A stretch of 38,988 nucleotides of DNA from positions 1 through 38,988 of the forward strand of contig JBCCFD010000014.1 in the NCBI GenBank assembly GCA_039029915.1, in the 5' to 3' direction. The notes beneath the pieces were generated by a model. The model did not search any database. It was not told the DNA's origin and saw nothing but the letters and a program-made list of their open reading frames with translations. The DNA comes from QQUD01 sp039029915. Its GTDB lineage: Bacteria > Chloroflexota > Anaerolineae > Promineifilales > Promineifilaceae. Each line of letters starts with the position of its first letter. Within the stretch, counting starts at the first letter, position 1. Positions 17,682-26,565 of the stretch are shown piece after piece. Both the position numbers and the translations under genes were made by a program.

Positions 17682-18926
17682 TTAAGCCGGGCCAGACTCA
17701 ACCATAAAGGTCATGCCCGCATTTCTTAACCGTTCAACGAGCGTCATGCCCATTGCGGAGGCGGGAGTTAAGACACCACCTTCTGATTGAAGATCATCTA
17801 AGGCAAGGCACAGCGCGGACTCACCCAGCATTTTGGCGGTTTCTCCATAGCCGGGGTCTTTCTGACCAACAACAACACCATCTACCTTGATTTTTGGGTC
17901 GTCACCCTGTGCGGGAACAAACCCGAGCAGTTTGATTTTGAAATAGCCGCTTTCTCGGGCTTCTTCAGATGGACCTTCGCCGGGTTTGGGAAGAACGGCC
18001 GTTTCCAAAATTCGTCTCGTTGGGCCAATCGCTGCTAAAACTTGAAACAGCCCATAGCCAGCACTAAAGCCATATGCACCTAGGCGTCCTGTAACGCCCC
18101 CGGGAATGCGCATGGTTTCACTATATTTGAAATCTTCGCCCCAAGGATTGCCCAGCAGATAATTTGAACGACGCACAATGCGCGTATTAATGCCTGCCAT
18201 TACAAAAGGCCCCGTCCAGAAGCCAAAATCATCATCATAATTGGCGCCAGTTTGATCCGTTTGGGACCAATCTGGCTTTCTGCCCGGCACGAGATTGTAA
18301 GGATTAGCCAGCATCTTACGGTACTCTTTGCTTTTGCCAGCTTCTTTGACGATCTCGAGCAGGCTAGCCACCGTGCCGCCGCTAACGCCACCACTGCTAG
18401 AATACACTGCGAATTTTACCGTTTCACAGGGACGGCCGTATTCCGCCTGCGCATGTTCCTGCAGCATCAAATTGCCTAGGTCAGAAGGAATCGAATCAAA
18501 ACCGCAGCAGTGTACGATGCGAGCCCCATTGGCCTGCGCTTTTTCATGGAAAGATTCCACATTCTTGCGAATCCAAGGCACCTCGCCTGTCAAGTCGCAG
18601 TAATCAACCCCCTGTTCAACACAAACCTCCACAAGCAGATCGCCGTATTTGGCGTACGGACCGACCGTCGTGCACAGCACCTTTGTTTGTGACACAATCG
18701 CTTCAAGGGAGGCTTTGTTGAGGCTATCTCCGACTAGGATAGGCAGATCTTTTAACTCAGGATTGATTGTGCTGAGTTTACGCTGGGTCGCTTCTAATTT
18801 ATTTTGTGATCGACCAGCAATGGCCCACTTAACGGCCGTATCTGCCTGCTTGGCTAAATATTCAGCCACTAATTGACCTGTAAATCCCGTCGCCCCCCAT
18901 AGCACAATATCGAATGGCTTATCCAT
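17682..18926 (-). CDS. Saccharopine dehydrogenase-like NAD(P)-dependent oxidoreductase (trans-acting enoyl reductase family)
   Basis: 414 residues. The N-terminal Rossmann fold reads FDIVLWGATGFTGQLVAEYL (about 5-24), followed by AGRSQNKL. Conserved family stretches are TTVGPYAKYGDLLVEVC, VDYCDLTGEVPWIR and HCCGFDSIPSDLG. The same layout occurs in mycobacterial trans-acting enoyl reductase-like proteins (COG3268 type), so true saccharopine dehydrogenase activity is not implied. The substrate is unknown; lipid or polyketide double-bond reduction is one family-based possibility. It is a single-gene unit on the minus strand. Two AACGGCCGT-type copies lie inside (17994-18003 perfect). No signal peptide. 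Confidence 0.85.
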   Translation of the reverse strand: MDKPFDIVLWGATGFTGQLVAEYLAKQADTAVKWAIAGRSQNKLEATQRKLSTINPELKDLPILVGDSLNKASLEAIVSQTKVLCTTVGPYAKYGDLLVEVCVEQGVDYCDLTGEVPWIRKNVESFHEKAQANGARIVHCCGFDSIPSDLGNLMLQEHAQAEYGRPCETVKFAVYSSSGGVSGGTVASLLEIVKEAGKSKEYRKMLANPYNLVPGRKPDWSQTDQTGANYDDDFGFWTGPFVMAGINTRIVRRSNYLLGNPWGEDFKYSETMRIPGGVTGRLGAYGFSAGYGLFQVLAAIGPTRRILETAVLPKPGEGPSEEARESGYFKIKLLGFVPAQGDDPKIKVDGVVVGQKDPGYGETAKMLGESALCLALDDLQSEGGVLTPASAMGMTLVERLRNAGMTFMVESGPA

Positions 18927-19191
18927 ACGCTCTCCAACTAATGTGGCAAGCGCAAATCACCCGCTGCGCGTTGCCGTTTAGTAAATCAAAAATCGTCAAT
19001 CGTAAATCGTAGTTTCAAGTATACCCTCATCACCTAGCACCTCACACCCCACACCTAACATCTCTTAAAAACTTCTTGTGACTATTCCTTACTTACGGTT
19101 TCTAATATTCGACTAAGGATTTATATAGTACTGTAGTATAATTTTTGTTAGGAAGATCTGGTTCTTTTTTTCAAATTATGGAGGACAATTT
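18927..19191. other. Stuttering low-complexity spacer with a promoter
   Basis: This 265-bp divergent gap contains degenerate short-period runs, for example AATCGTCAATCGTAAATCG near 18990-19010 and CACCTCACACCCCACACC near 19037-19054. The plus-strand promoter candidate lies at its right end. No open frame or RNA gene was recognised. Confidence 0.6.
19108..19142 (+). promoter_or_regulatory. Candidate promoter of the 19192 gene
   Basis: A perfect -10 hexamer TATAAT (19137-19142) lies 49 bp before the ATG in an AT-rich stretch. No good -35 is present at 17 bp; TTCGAC at 19108-19113 is too far. The overlapping TATAGTACTGTAGTATA is a near-palindrome that might bind a regulator. Confidence 0.4.
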
Positions 19192-19605
19192 ATGACTGGA
19201 CGCATTATTCAAGGAACAATCCTGGGAGTTGTTCTTGCGCTTGTGTTCAACTGGCTAGCCTATCTTTTTGGGCAATCTCGTGGCGTAAGCTACTTGGTTT
19301 TAGAAGGGGGCGGTGCTGATCCCACGGCCGTTTCGCTCGGCATGATTTTATTAGCCGGTTCAATTTCAATCATTATCGGGGCAGTAATATTATGGGTATT
19401 GGGACGGTTTACTGACAATCCACTCACGATCTTTTTGTGGATTTCGGCTATCGTCTTGCTCGTTTCACTATTCCCCGTTTACCAAGCGTCTTTAGGAATG
19501 GGAACTTTTGCCATATTAGGCATCACACACATTATTACGGCTGTTGCCGGTATTCTCGGACTGGCAATCTTTTTTCAACGCTGCGATGACTGTGTCAAGG
19601 CATAG
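19192..19605 (+). CDS. Small four-helix membrane protein of unknown function
   Basis: 137 residues, not recognised. Four hydrophobic helices are visible: about 5-27, 49-72, 80-100 and 104-126. The protein ends with a short polar tail containing CDDC. A good SD (GGAGG) lies about 9 nt before the ATG, and a TATAAT box is upstream. The layout resembles generic four-helix DUF membrane proteins (DUF6069-like at best). It lies ahead of two other membrane-anchored proteins on the same strand, but a 180-bp spacer separates them and cotranscription is not certain. CACGGCCGTT occurs within it. Confidence 0.75.
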   Translation: MTGRIIQGTILGVVLALVFNWLAYLFGQSRGVSYLVLEGGGADPTAVSLGMILLAGSISIIIGAVILWVLGRFTDNPLTIFLWISAIVLLVSLFPVYQASLGMGTFAILGITHIITAVAGILGLAIFFQRCDDCVKA

Positions 19606-19785
19606 AGCTAGAGGATAGAGGATTGAGGGAAGCGCGTGATGTGGCGTTTTGTAAACAGTAGCCACTGCTCAGCAGTTTTGATTCCTGCCACATTCAACTT
19701 GCCATTCGTCAATTAAACATTGCATTTTGGCAACTACCCCAATTACTAATTACTCGTTACAAATCAATAAAAAATGGAGTTATAA

Positions 19786-21534
19786 ATGAACCCTTGGGTA
19801 ATGTTAATTATAGGTTTAATCATCGGTTGGGTACTCGAACTGCTCGTCGATGTATTTTACTGGCGCAAACGTCGTTTGTGTCCAGAAGACAATGTTTTAC
19901 ACGTCCAAGCTGAGCTTGACAAAGCGTTAGCCGCCAATGGTCGCTTAGAAGCAGACTTAAACGGCCGTGATGCCAAAATCGCTGAACTCGAAGGCCAACT
20001 TGCCAGATGGCGCGGTGAGCTAGACGGCTTAAACGAAGGTTCAAAACGGTGGGGCTTTGGCTCAATCTTCCCTAATGGCGACCTCTCACTCGGCGGCTTC
20101 CTTTCTGGCCTACGCGATCGATTTGCACAGTTCCAAGCTGATCTTGACGGCAAAGATGCTGAAATTGGCGACCTGAATGTCAATCTCAACAGTAAAGATG
20201 TTCAACTTGGCGACCTCCAAGCGAGCCTTGACGCCAAGGATGTTGAGCTTAGCAATGTACGCGCTGAATTAGATGGCCTAGACAAAGAGACCAATCGTTT
20301 AGGTTTAGGTTCCCTGTTTGCAGGCGGTGGCTTAGCCATAAGCGGATTTATGGCGAACCTGCGTGACCGATTCGATGGGGATGCCGAGGCAGACGCTTCC
20401 GCTACTGCTGAATTTGAAGGCACCATCGTGGCCCTTCGTGGCGATTTAGAAACCAAGGATGCCCGCATTGGTGAGCTAGAAGCCGAACTCGAAGGCTGTA
20501 ACGTCAAGATGGGCAAGCTAGAAGCAGAACTTGGTGAATTAGATGCTGAGATGGAAGGCTTAGGCCTTGGTAAAGTGTCTGCTGCCGGTGGCGGTTTGGC
20601 ACTCGGTGGTTTCCTCGAAAACTTACGCAATCGCTTCAAAGGGGACGCTGATGCAGACGTCGACGCTGAATTTGAAGGCCAACTTGTATCACTCCGTGGT
20701 GATTTAGAAACCAAAGATGCTCGCATTGGTGAGCTGGAAGTTGAACTCAATGGCTGTAATGCCAAAATGGGCAAGCTAGAAGCTGAATTGGGTGAATTGG
20801 ACGCTGAAATGGAAGGCTTGGGCCTTGGCAAGGTCTCTGCTGCCGGTGGCGGTGGTTTAGCCTTAGGTGGATTCTTGGCGAGCTTGCGCAGTCGCTTTGA
20901 TGGAGATGAGGACGCAAACGGCCGTATTTCGGAACTCGAAGCCCAATTAGATCTGTGCCAAAGCAGCCTGGCTGAAATGCGTTCACGTGATGTCGAATAC
21001 ATGGGCCCACGCGGCTTGAGCATGGTTTGGGGGTTGAACTCAGACGCTAGCGACAAGCTCGAAGAACAAGGTATTTATACCTACAGTCAGCTTGGTGCTA
21101 CCCAAGCCGCTGATGTCGATGACGCGCTCACCCTTTCACAAAAATATTATCCAGACATGAGTAATCCTCAGATTCATGGCTCCTGGGTTGAACAATCCCG
21201 CTTTGCCGCTGGCGGCGACTGGGACGGACTCTTCGGTTATCAACAAAGCAACTTTGCCGTCGCTTCGCTCAAAGACGATTTGAAGAAAATGTGGGGTATT
21301 GGACCCAAGATTGAAAAAGTGCTGAACGACAAGGGCATCTTCTTGTGGTCACAGCTGGCCTCAGTGCCTGCCGAACGCATTACCGAAATCTTGCGCGACG
21401 CAGGTGACCGTTTCAACATGTCATCTGGCAAACTGCATGAGTCATGGCCAAAACAAGCCCGTTTGGCCGATCAAGGCAAATGGGATGATTTTAATGAGTT
21501 AACCGACAAATTGAGCTGGTCAAATGTGAATTAA
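19786..21534 (+). CDS. Membrane-anchored repeat coiled-coil protein with two C-terminal HhH-like modules
   Basis: 582 residues. One TM helix (about 4-24) is followed by basic WRKRR, suggesting a cytoplasmic body. Residues 40-400 are acidic coiled coil with four copies of a G-rich punctuation: GGFLSGLRDRF (103), SGFMANLRDRF (186), GGFLENLRNRF (274), GGFLASLRSRF (361). Two 83-86-residue units (209-294, 295-377) are nearly identical. The C-terminus has two related modules. The first is WGLNSDASDKLEEQGIYTYSQL (415-436) with SWVEQSRFAAGGDWDGLF (466-483). The second is WGIGPKIEKVLNDKGIFLWSQL (503-524) with SWPKQARLADQGKWDDF (553-569). Each is an HhH-like motif plus a SWxxQxRxAxxGxWD tail, as in DUF4332/COG3743-type proteins. 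No activity can be assigned; nucleic-acid or protein scaffolding is a guess. Confidence 0.85.
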   Translation: MNPWVMLIIGLIIGWVLELLVDVFYWRKRRLCPEDNVLHVQAELDKALAANGRLEADLNGRDAKIAELEGQLARWRGELDGLNEGSKRWGFGSIFPNGDLSLGGFLSGLRDRFAQFQADLDGKDAEIGDLNVNLNSKDVQLGDLQASLDAKDVELSNVRAELDGLDKETNRLGLGSLFAGGGLAISGFMANLRDRFDGDAEADASATAEFEGTIVALRGDLETKDARIGELEAELEGCNVKMGKLEAELGELDAEMEGLGLGKVSAAGGGLALGGFLENLRNRFKGDADADVDAEFEGQLVSLRGDLETKDARIGELEVELNGCNAKMGKLEAELGELDAEMEGLGLGKVSAAGGGGLALGGFLASLRSRFDGDEDANGRISELEAQLDLCQSSLAEMRSRDVEYMGPRGLSMVWGLNSDASDKLEEQGIYTYSQLGATQAADVDDALTLSQKYYPDMSNPQIHGSWVEQSRFAAGGDWDGLFGYQQSNFAVASLKDDLKKMWGIGPKIEKVLNDKGIFLWSQLASVPAERITEILRDAGDRFNMSSGKLHESWPKQARLADQGKWDDFNELTDKLSWSNVN

Positions 21535-21636
21535 GCATGTGGCAAGTAGCAAGGTCTACGTCGCAACTGGCGACCTGTCACTTGCAACCTGCAACCTGCA
21601 ACATTACAACATTTAACCAAATCAAAAGGAACAATC
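21535..21636. repeat. Short stuttering spacer (GCAACCT/ACAACATT runs)
   Basis: Between the two anchored proteins the DNA stutters as ACTTGCAACCTGCAACCTGC, then AACATTACAACATT. The degenerate 7-bp periodicity matches the style of the other spacers in this cluster. It supplies the leader of the next gene, whose SD AAAAGGA lies before the ATG at 21637. Confidence 0.55.
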
Positions 21637-23973
21637 ATGTTTGAAGATCCACGACTATCTACAAATTATGTAGATGCTGCAGCAATTCGTCGGTATAACT
21701 TTTTCAAAGGTTCGGTCCTTGTCTTCTTGGTGGCATTACTGCTAAGCTTCTGGGCATTCCAAGGCCGTTACCAAAACCCGACAATTACTGCCCCAACAGG
21801 CATCTTAGCTCCGGGGGCCGCTACGCTAGCTGGCACGGGCCTCCCCGGCTCCACTATCGACTTACGCCTAGACGGCGATTCAGTTGGCACTGCTACTGTG
21901 GCTGGCGATGGCACCTGGTCGTTTAACACGGCCGATTTAGACGCTGGCGGTTACCAATTTAGCGCCGTTGAATTTGATCCCGACGGTATGGAGCGGGGCA
22001 GCTCACAGCCGTTTGCCCTAACCGTTGAAGCGCCAGAAATCGACACCCCGGAAGTGGTTGACGTGCCGGATGTGACATTTGACATCCCGACGCTTAGCTT
22101 GCCATCAGGTTCAGTTGATGCTGACGCCATCACCATTGATGGGACTGGAACGCCCGGCTCAACCGTTGAGCTTTTCCAAAACGGCGTTTCAATCGGCACC
22201 ACAACTGTTGGTGATGACGGCACTTGGTCATTCACAACCAGTGCAGACGGTTATCTCAACGAATTTGAAGCGATTGGGTTTGATCCAGACGGTGCCGAAA
22301 TTGGCTCATCTGGTCTGGCAACGCTTGGCATTACCGGTGCAGCAACCGCCTTGACTTTAGGTGCCCCAAGCTTTGGCGACTTCAGCGCTGGGGACGGCGG
22401 CTTGGCTACCGGTTCAATGATGCTCTCTGGTGAGGGTGAACCGGGCAGCACCGTTGAAATCATCGTTGATGGTAACGTCATTGGCACTACGACTGTTGGT
22501 GATGATGGCACTTGGTCATTCAGCGGCGATGTTTCACTCAATCCGGGTGATTATGATGTGACCGCCAATCAAATTTTGCCAAACGGTGAAACCAATACGT
22601 CAGTTAGTCAGGCGTTCACGATTCCAGCTTTGGGCACGCTTGCTCTTGGTAATATCAATCTTGGTGAGTTTGGCGGCCTTTCATTGGACGGAACAGGTAT
22701 CCCCGGCACTGATATTGACATTATCATTGATGGTGAAGTGGTTGATACCGTTACCGTTGGTGCAGATGGCTTATGGTCTTGGTCACCTAATTTTAATCTG
22801 CCAGCTGGCGATTATGATATTCAGGTCAGTCAAGCCGGCGACGCCGGTTCAGCCACCGCTTCCCAAATGTTTAGCATTGTGCCATTTGTCACGATGAGCG
22901 ATGTGACGGTGGGTGAGCTTTCAGGTGATGAGGCTGAGGTGATGGTCAACGGCCGTACCTTGCCTAACCAAGAGGTGCAAATCTTCATTGATGGTGAACT
23001 GGTTGATACGGTCACCGCCGATGCAGACGGCAATTGGAGCTACACTACCATGCTTGGCTCTGGCAGCTACACTATCGCTGGTCGAGCTGTCGACAGCAGC
23101 GGAGCAACCTTAGCTGAAGCCGCTAATCGGGCCAACGTTGGGGACGTCGTTGGTGGCCTGCAGGTCCTTTACGGGGGCAGCGGTGATGCGGTAGATGATC
23201 CAGAAGGGTCAACGGCCGTTGCTTTGGCAGGCACTCCCGCCGTTGAGATCATTCTCGACGCCTCATGGAGTATGACGATGTCCTTCGTCAACACAACCCG
23301 CTTCAACGGAGCGCAGCGCTCGCTTGATGATATCGTCAACGATGTCTTGCCGGAAGGCACACCGTTCGCACTACGCGTCTTTGGTAACATTGAAGGCGAC
23401 TTCTCCTGCCGCACCGACCTCATGGTGCCTTATGGGCCATTAGACAGGGCTGCAGTCAATGAAGTGGTTGCCAATGCATCACCTCGCTTCAATGCGAATA
23501 CGCCAATCGCGGCCTCGCTGGCCTTGGTGGCGGAAGATTTAGCCGCATCAACCGAAGAAGAACGCATTGTCGTCCTGCTCACCGATGGTGAAGAAACGTG
23601 TGATGGGGATCCTGCCGCCGCGATTGAAGCGCTTGTCGATGCCGGGTTCAATGTGCAGGTTAATATCGTTGGCTTGTCTATCGCGGATGAGAATCTGCGC
23701 ACCGAGTTTGAACGATGGGCAGAGTTAGGCGGCGGTACTTACTACGACGTCGACAATCCCGGTCAGCTCACCGCGGCTCTTCGCGCCGCAACGGGTGCTT
23801 TCTACAGCGTTAAAGATGCTGACGGCAACACAGTGGCGTCAAGCCGGGTGGGTGGACAGCCGTTAGACCTTGAACCTGGTACATACACAGTTGAAGTACG
23901 CACATCACCAAACACCATCATTGAAGATGTTGTGATTGAAGATGGTGAAGTTTTACGGATTGTGTTGAGATAA
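21637..23973 (+). CDS. Membrane-anchored protein with five Ig-like repeats and a VWA domain
   Basis: 778 residues. A cytoplasmic head of about 24 residues, a TM helix (about 25-43) and an exported body. Five Ig-like repeats follow, each with a pattern near GTGxPGSTVELxxDG then TVGDDGTWSF; the first is at residues 66-96 and the fifth lies about 430-480. The VWA domain starts near residue 535. Its MIDAS is D541-A-S-W-S545, followed by NANTPIAASL and LLTDGEET, so the metal site looks complete. The C-terminal 60 residues look like a PEGA-type beta module (LEPGTYTVEV). Ig and VWA domains usually bind proteins or surfaces; a cell-surface adhesion or envelope role is inferred. It follows the coiled-coil protein by 102 bp and a terminator closes the unit. 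Confidence 0.87.
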   Translation: MFEDPRLSTNYVDAAAIRRYNFFKGSVLVFLVALLLSFWAFQGRYQNPTITAPTGILAPGAATLAGTGLPGSTIDLRLDGDSVGTATVAGDGTWSFNTADLDAGGYQFSAVEFDPDGMERGSSQPFALTVEAPEIDTPEVVDVPDVTFDIPTLSLPSGSVDADAITIDGTGTPGSTVELFQNGVSIGTTTVGDDGTWSFTTSADGYLNEFEAIGFDPDGAEIGSSGLATLGITGAATALTLGAPSFGDFSAGDGGLATGSMMLSGEGEPGSTVEIIVDGNVIGTTTVGDDGTWSFSGDVSLNPGDYDVTANQILPNGETNTSVSQAFTIPALGTLALGNINLGEFGGLSLDGTGIPGTDIDIIIDGEVVDTVTVGADGLWSWSPNFNLPAGDYDIQVSQAGDAGSATASQMFSIVPFVTMSDVTVGELSGDEAEVMVNGRTLPNQEVQIFIDGELVDTVTADADGNWSYTTMLGSGSYTIAGRAVDSSGATLAEAANRANVGDVVGGLQVLYGGSGDAVDDPEGSTAVALAGTPAVEIILDASWSMTMSFVNTTRFNGAQRSLDDIVNDVLPEGTPFALRVFGNIEGDFSCRTDLMVPYGPLDRAAVNEVVANASPRFNANTPIAASLALVAEDLAASTEEERIVVLLTDGEETCDGDPAAAIEALVDAGFNVQVNIVGLSIADENLRTEFERWAELGGGTYYDVDNPGQLTAALRAATGAFYSVKDADGNTVASSRVGGQPLDLEPGTYTVEVRTSPNTIIEDVVIEDGEVLRIVLR

Positions 23974-23999
23974 GTTTGAGAGAGTAGATTTGATGATTG

Positions 24000-24034
24000 A
24001 AAAGGGTGGCTTTAAACAAGCCGCCCTTTTTTTA
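24000..24034 (+). terminator. Rho-independent terminator after the Ig-VWA gene
   Basis: AAGGGTGGCTT and AAGCCGCCCTT pair across a 5-nt loop (about 24002-24028, one G-U pair). A T tract follows immediately (24027-24033). It lies 27 bp after the stop, in the correct orientation to end the plus-strand cluster. Confidence 0.85.
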
Positions 24035-24068
24035 TTGATGGACTCAATAAAAAAGAAATACGGTAGCG

Positions 24069-24230
24069 GTGGGATAAGTGGGCGCGTTTTTACTGGACCC
24101 TTCAACGGGTTTGCGCGCGCTTATCTCACTTTATTTCACCCAGCGAACATGATTTTGGGCCGAATCTGGTTGAGATAGGGCGGCGCAGACTGATTTTGTT
24201 TGCTGAGGTTCATGCCGCCCTATCCCAACC
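24069..24230. repeat. Two adjacent large inverted-repeat structures between convergent genes
   Basis: First structure: GTGGGATAAG (24069-24078) with CTTATCTCAC (24120-24129), with GC-rich inner arms and an inner ACCC/GGGT hairpin at 24097-24110. Second: GGTTGAGATAGGGCGGC (24168-24184) with GCCGCCCTATCCCAACC (24214-24230), 17-bp arms with one mismatch and a 29-nt loop. Neither has a T tract at its end. They could be a REP- or MITE-like element or a bidirectional transcription block. Confidence 0.65.
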
Positions 24231-24248
24231 CTACCACATCTGATTTTT

Positions 24249-26087
24249 TTATTTATTCGCCTTGGCGCGTTTCATTTGCTTCATGCGCTCGGGATGGTTG
24301 AGAATTTTACGACGAATGCGGAGTGATTCTGGGGTGACTTCCAAGAGGTCATCTTCACTTAAATACTCAATGGCTTCGTCTAATGACATGATGCGAGGGG
24401 CGCTGAGAGCGTCGGCAATCGCTTTGGGAACAGCGCGGTGGCCGGTTAGGTTCTTAGTGCGGCACACATTGACCACCAGCTCTTCGTCTCGAATGTTTTG
24501 GCCAACCACTTGCCCTGCATACACATCTTCACCCGGGGCTACAAAAAAGGTGCCGCGCGTTTGCAAATGCTGTAAAGCGTAGGCGCTAACGGGTCCAGCT
24601 TCAAGCGAAACGAGAGAACCCAACGATTGTTTTTCAATCGGGCCAGCCATTGGTTGATAACCGTGGAACAATGAGTTAAAGATGCCGGTGCCGCGCGTTG
24701 CAGTGAGGAACGGCTGGCGGAAGCCCAAAATGCCGCGAGTGGGCACTAAATATTCAGCGTAAACAGTGCCGTCATCCCCATAGTTAATGTTGATGGTGCG
24801 AGCGCGACGCTTGCCCAGCATTTCGCTAACAGGGCCAAAGTAGTCGGTGTGCACCTCTAAGAAAAGCTGTTCAACTGGCTCTTCTTTCTTGCCGTCCTCA
24901 GATTCACGGAAAATGACTTCTGGGCGACTAACCGCCAGTTCGTACCCTTCTCGACGCATCGTTTCGATGAGGATGGCCAAGTGCAGTTCACCGCGACCTG
25001 AAACGATAAATTCACCCGCTCGGCCAGTTTCTTCGACTTTGAGCGCCACGTTTCGTTCAAGCTCGGCCATAAGACGGTCGCGAATTTGGCGGGTGGTAAC
25101 GTATTTGCCGTCACGGCCTGAAAACGGGCTGTCGTTGATGCGGAAGCTCATGCGAACGGTAGGCTCTTCAACAGTAATAGGGGGCAGCTGAACTGGATTC
25201 TCCGGATCGGCGAGGGTGTCGCCAATGCTGACGTCGGGAATGCCCGCGATGGCGACGATGTCGCCAGCCTGCACGGTTTCTTGCTCGTGACGCTGCAGGT
25301 TTTGGTAAGTGTACAGCTTGTTGATTTTGGCTGGCTTCATTTCGCCATCGGCCATCATGTGCATGATGTTTTGGCCGCTTTTGAGCGTGCCGCTAGAAAG
25401 CCGCCCAACGGCAATTTTGCCAACGTAGCTGCTGTATTCGAGGGTGGTGACGAGCATTTGGGTGTCGCTTTCGAGGTCGACAACGGGCGCGGGGAGATGT
25501 TTGATGATGGTGTCGAATAACGGCCGTAAATCTCCCGCTAACTCATCCGGCTCATGTCCAGCCTTTCCCTCTAGGGCAATGGCGTAAATCACCTCAAAGT
25601 CCGCTTGGTCATCATCTGCGCCAAGGTCTACAAAAAGGTCAAAAGTGGAGTTCACCACAAAATCGGTGCGAGAGGCAGGGCGATCTACTTTGTTAACGAC
25701 AACTACCACCTTGCACCCTTTTTGCAATGCTTGACGCAACACAAAGCGAGTTTGGGGCATGGGGCCTTCAACTGCATCAACAAGCAGAAGAACACCGTCT
25801 ACCATATTTACGATACGCTCAACCTCGCCACCAAAGTCAGCGTGTCCGGGTGTATCGACGATATTGATAGTCACGTCGTTGTAAACGATGCTTGTGTTCT
25901 TTGCCAAAATGGTAATGCCGCGTTCCCGCTCAAGGTCATTTGAGTCAAGGACACGTTCCGTTACCTGCTGGTTTTGCCGAAAGACATTGGTTTGCTTGAG
26001 CATACCATCGACAAGGGTTGTTTTTCCGTGGTCAACATGCGCAATAATGGCGATGTTGCGAATTGAATCTCGTGGTTTTAAAGCCAT
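24249..26087 (-). CDS. typA: Translational GTPase TypA/BipA
   Basis: The frame is open from 26135, but the ATG at 26087 (MALKPRDSIRN) has an AGGAA SD and matches the usual TypA start, giving 612 residues. The G-domain motifs are AHVDHGKTT (G1), RGITI (G2), DTPGHADFGGEVER (G3) and VVNKVD (G4). EF-G-like domains III and V follow (SGRGELHLAILIETMRREGYE; GILGFRQPFLTATRGTG), then the TypA-specific C-terminal domain (VNVCRTKNLTGHR). It is a ribosome-associated GTPase used in stress and cold adaptation and in large-subunit assembly. Length and motifs are normal. It is a single-gene unit on the minus strand. Confidence 0.96.
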   Translation of the reverse strand: MALKPRDSIRNIAIIAHVDHGKTTLVDGMLKQTNVFRQNQQVTERVLDSNDLERERGITILAKNTSIVYNDVTINIVDTPGHADFGGEVERIVNMVDGVLLLVDAVEGPMPQTRFVLRQALQKGCKVVVVVNKVDRPASRTDFVVNSTFDLFVDLGADDDQADFEVIYAIALEGKAGHEPDELAGDLRPLFDTIIKHLPAPVVDLESDTQMLVTTLEYSSYVGKIAVGRLSSGTLKSGQNIMHMMADGEMKPAKINKLYTYQNLQRHEQETVQAGDIVAIAGIPDVSIGDTLADPENPVQLPPITVEEPTVRMSFRINDSPFSGRDGKYVTTRQIRDRLMAELERNVALKVEETGRAGEFIVSGRGELHLAILIETMRREGYELAVSRPEVIFRESEDGKKEEPVEQLFLEVHTDYFGPVSEMLGKRRARTININYGDDGTVYAEYLVPTRGILGFRQPFLTATRGTGIFNSLFHGYQPMAGPIEKQSLGSLVSLEAGPVSAYALQHLQTRGTFFVAPGEDVYAGQVVGQNIRDEELVVNVCRTKNLTGHRAVPKAIADALSAPRIMSLDEAIEYLSEDDLLEVTPESLRIRRKILNHPERMKQMKRAKANK

Positions 26088-26565
26088 CTTATTCCTGTAA
26101 TTTTGAGTAAAGCACAAAGGGAATTCAAATCCCATTATGCATAAGTGTTATGTGAAAATCAAGAAGTATCTTGAAAAAGAATCGACTCAAATTTGATTTT
26201 CACCGAGTAAATTTCACTTTTCTACCCAGTTTTATTTCAAGATATTTTGTGAAATTTACATAAAATGGGTGATTTTGGCTCACCCTGTGTTGTTAAATCG
26301 TGTATTTCAAGTCGGGCGAGAGTGGATTGCGCCACGACACCTTCGACAAGATCCTCGATAGGCTAGAGGGACACTCAGCCTCCGTTCGGGGCTTTGCTTT
26401 CATTGAAACACAGTCGTTGTTAAATTGATAAGAGGGAAATGTTGGGAAAAATCGTCATTTCGAAAACTTGTGACAATCTGCACAAAGCGAAAGGATTGTA
26501 TGAAATTAATCGTAATATAGCAATGTGAATTTTGTTTGATTTTACAAGACTAGGAGTATTGGTTG
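26088..26565. other. Gap upstream of typA with an 11-bp inverted repeat
   Basis: This 478-bp AT-rich region holds the inverted repeat GTGAAAATCAA/TTGATTTTCAC (26152-26162, 26193-26203), placed like a typA leader or operator. Around 26237 a TCAAGATA repeats the inverse of TATCTTGA at 26167-26174. A 38-codon open stretch near 26310-26426 has no start and is not recognised. No RNA gene was found. Confidence 0.55.

Noticed and set aside
20202..21056. Long Ser/Pro-rich minus-strand frame
   Set aside because: Shadow of the repetitive acidic coiled-coil gene; no start context or family pattern.
23990..24178. 62-codon frame after the Ig-VWA gene
   Set aside because: It spans the terminator hairpin and T tract and the next inverted repeat, so it is not a plausible gene.
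26310..26426. Open stretch with LEGHSASVRGFAF resembling a WD40 blade
   Set aside because: Only one short match, no start codon and no adjoining blades, so probably chance.
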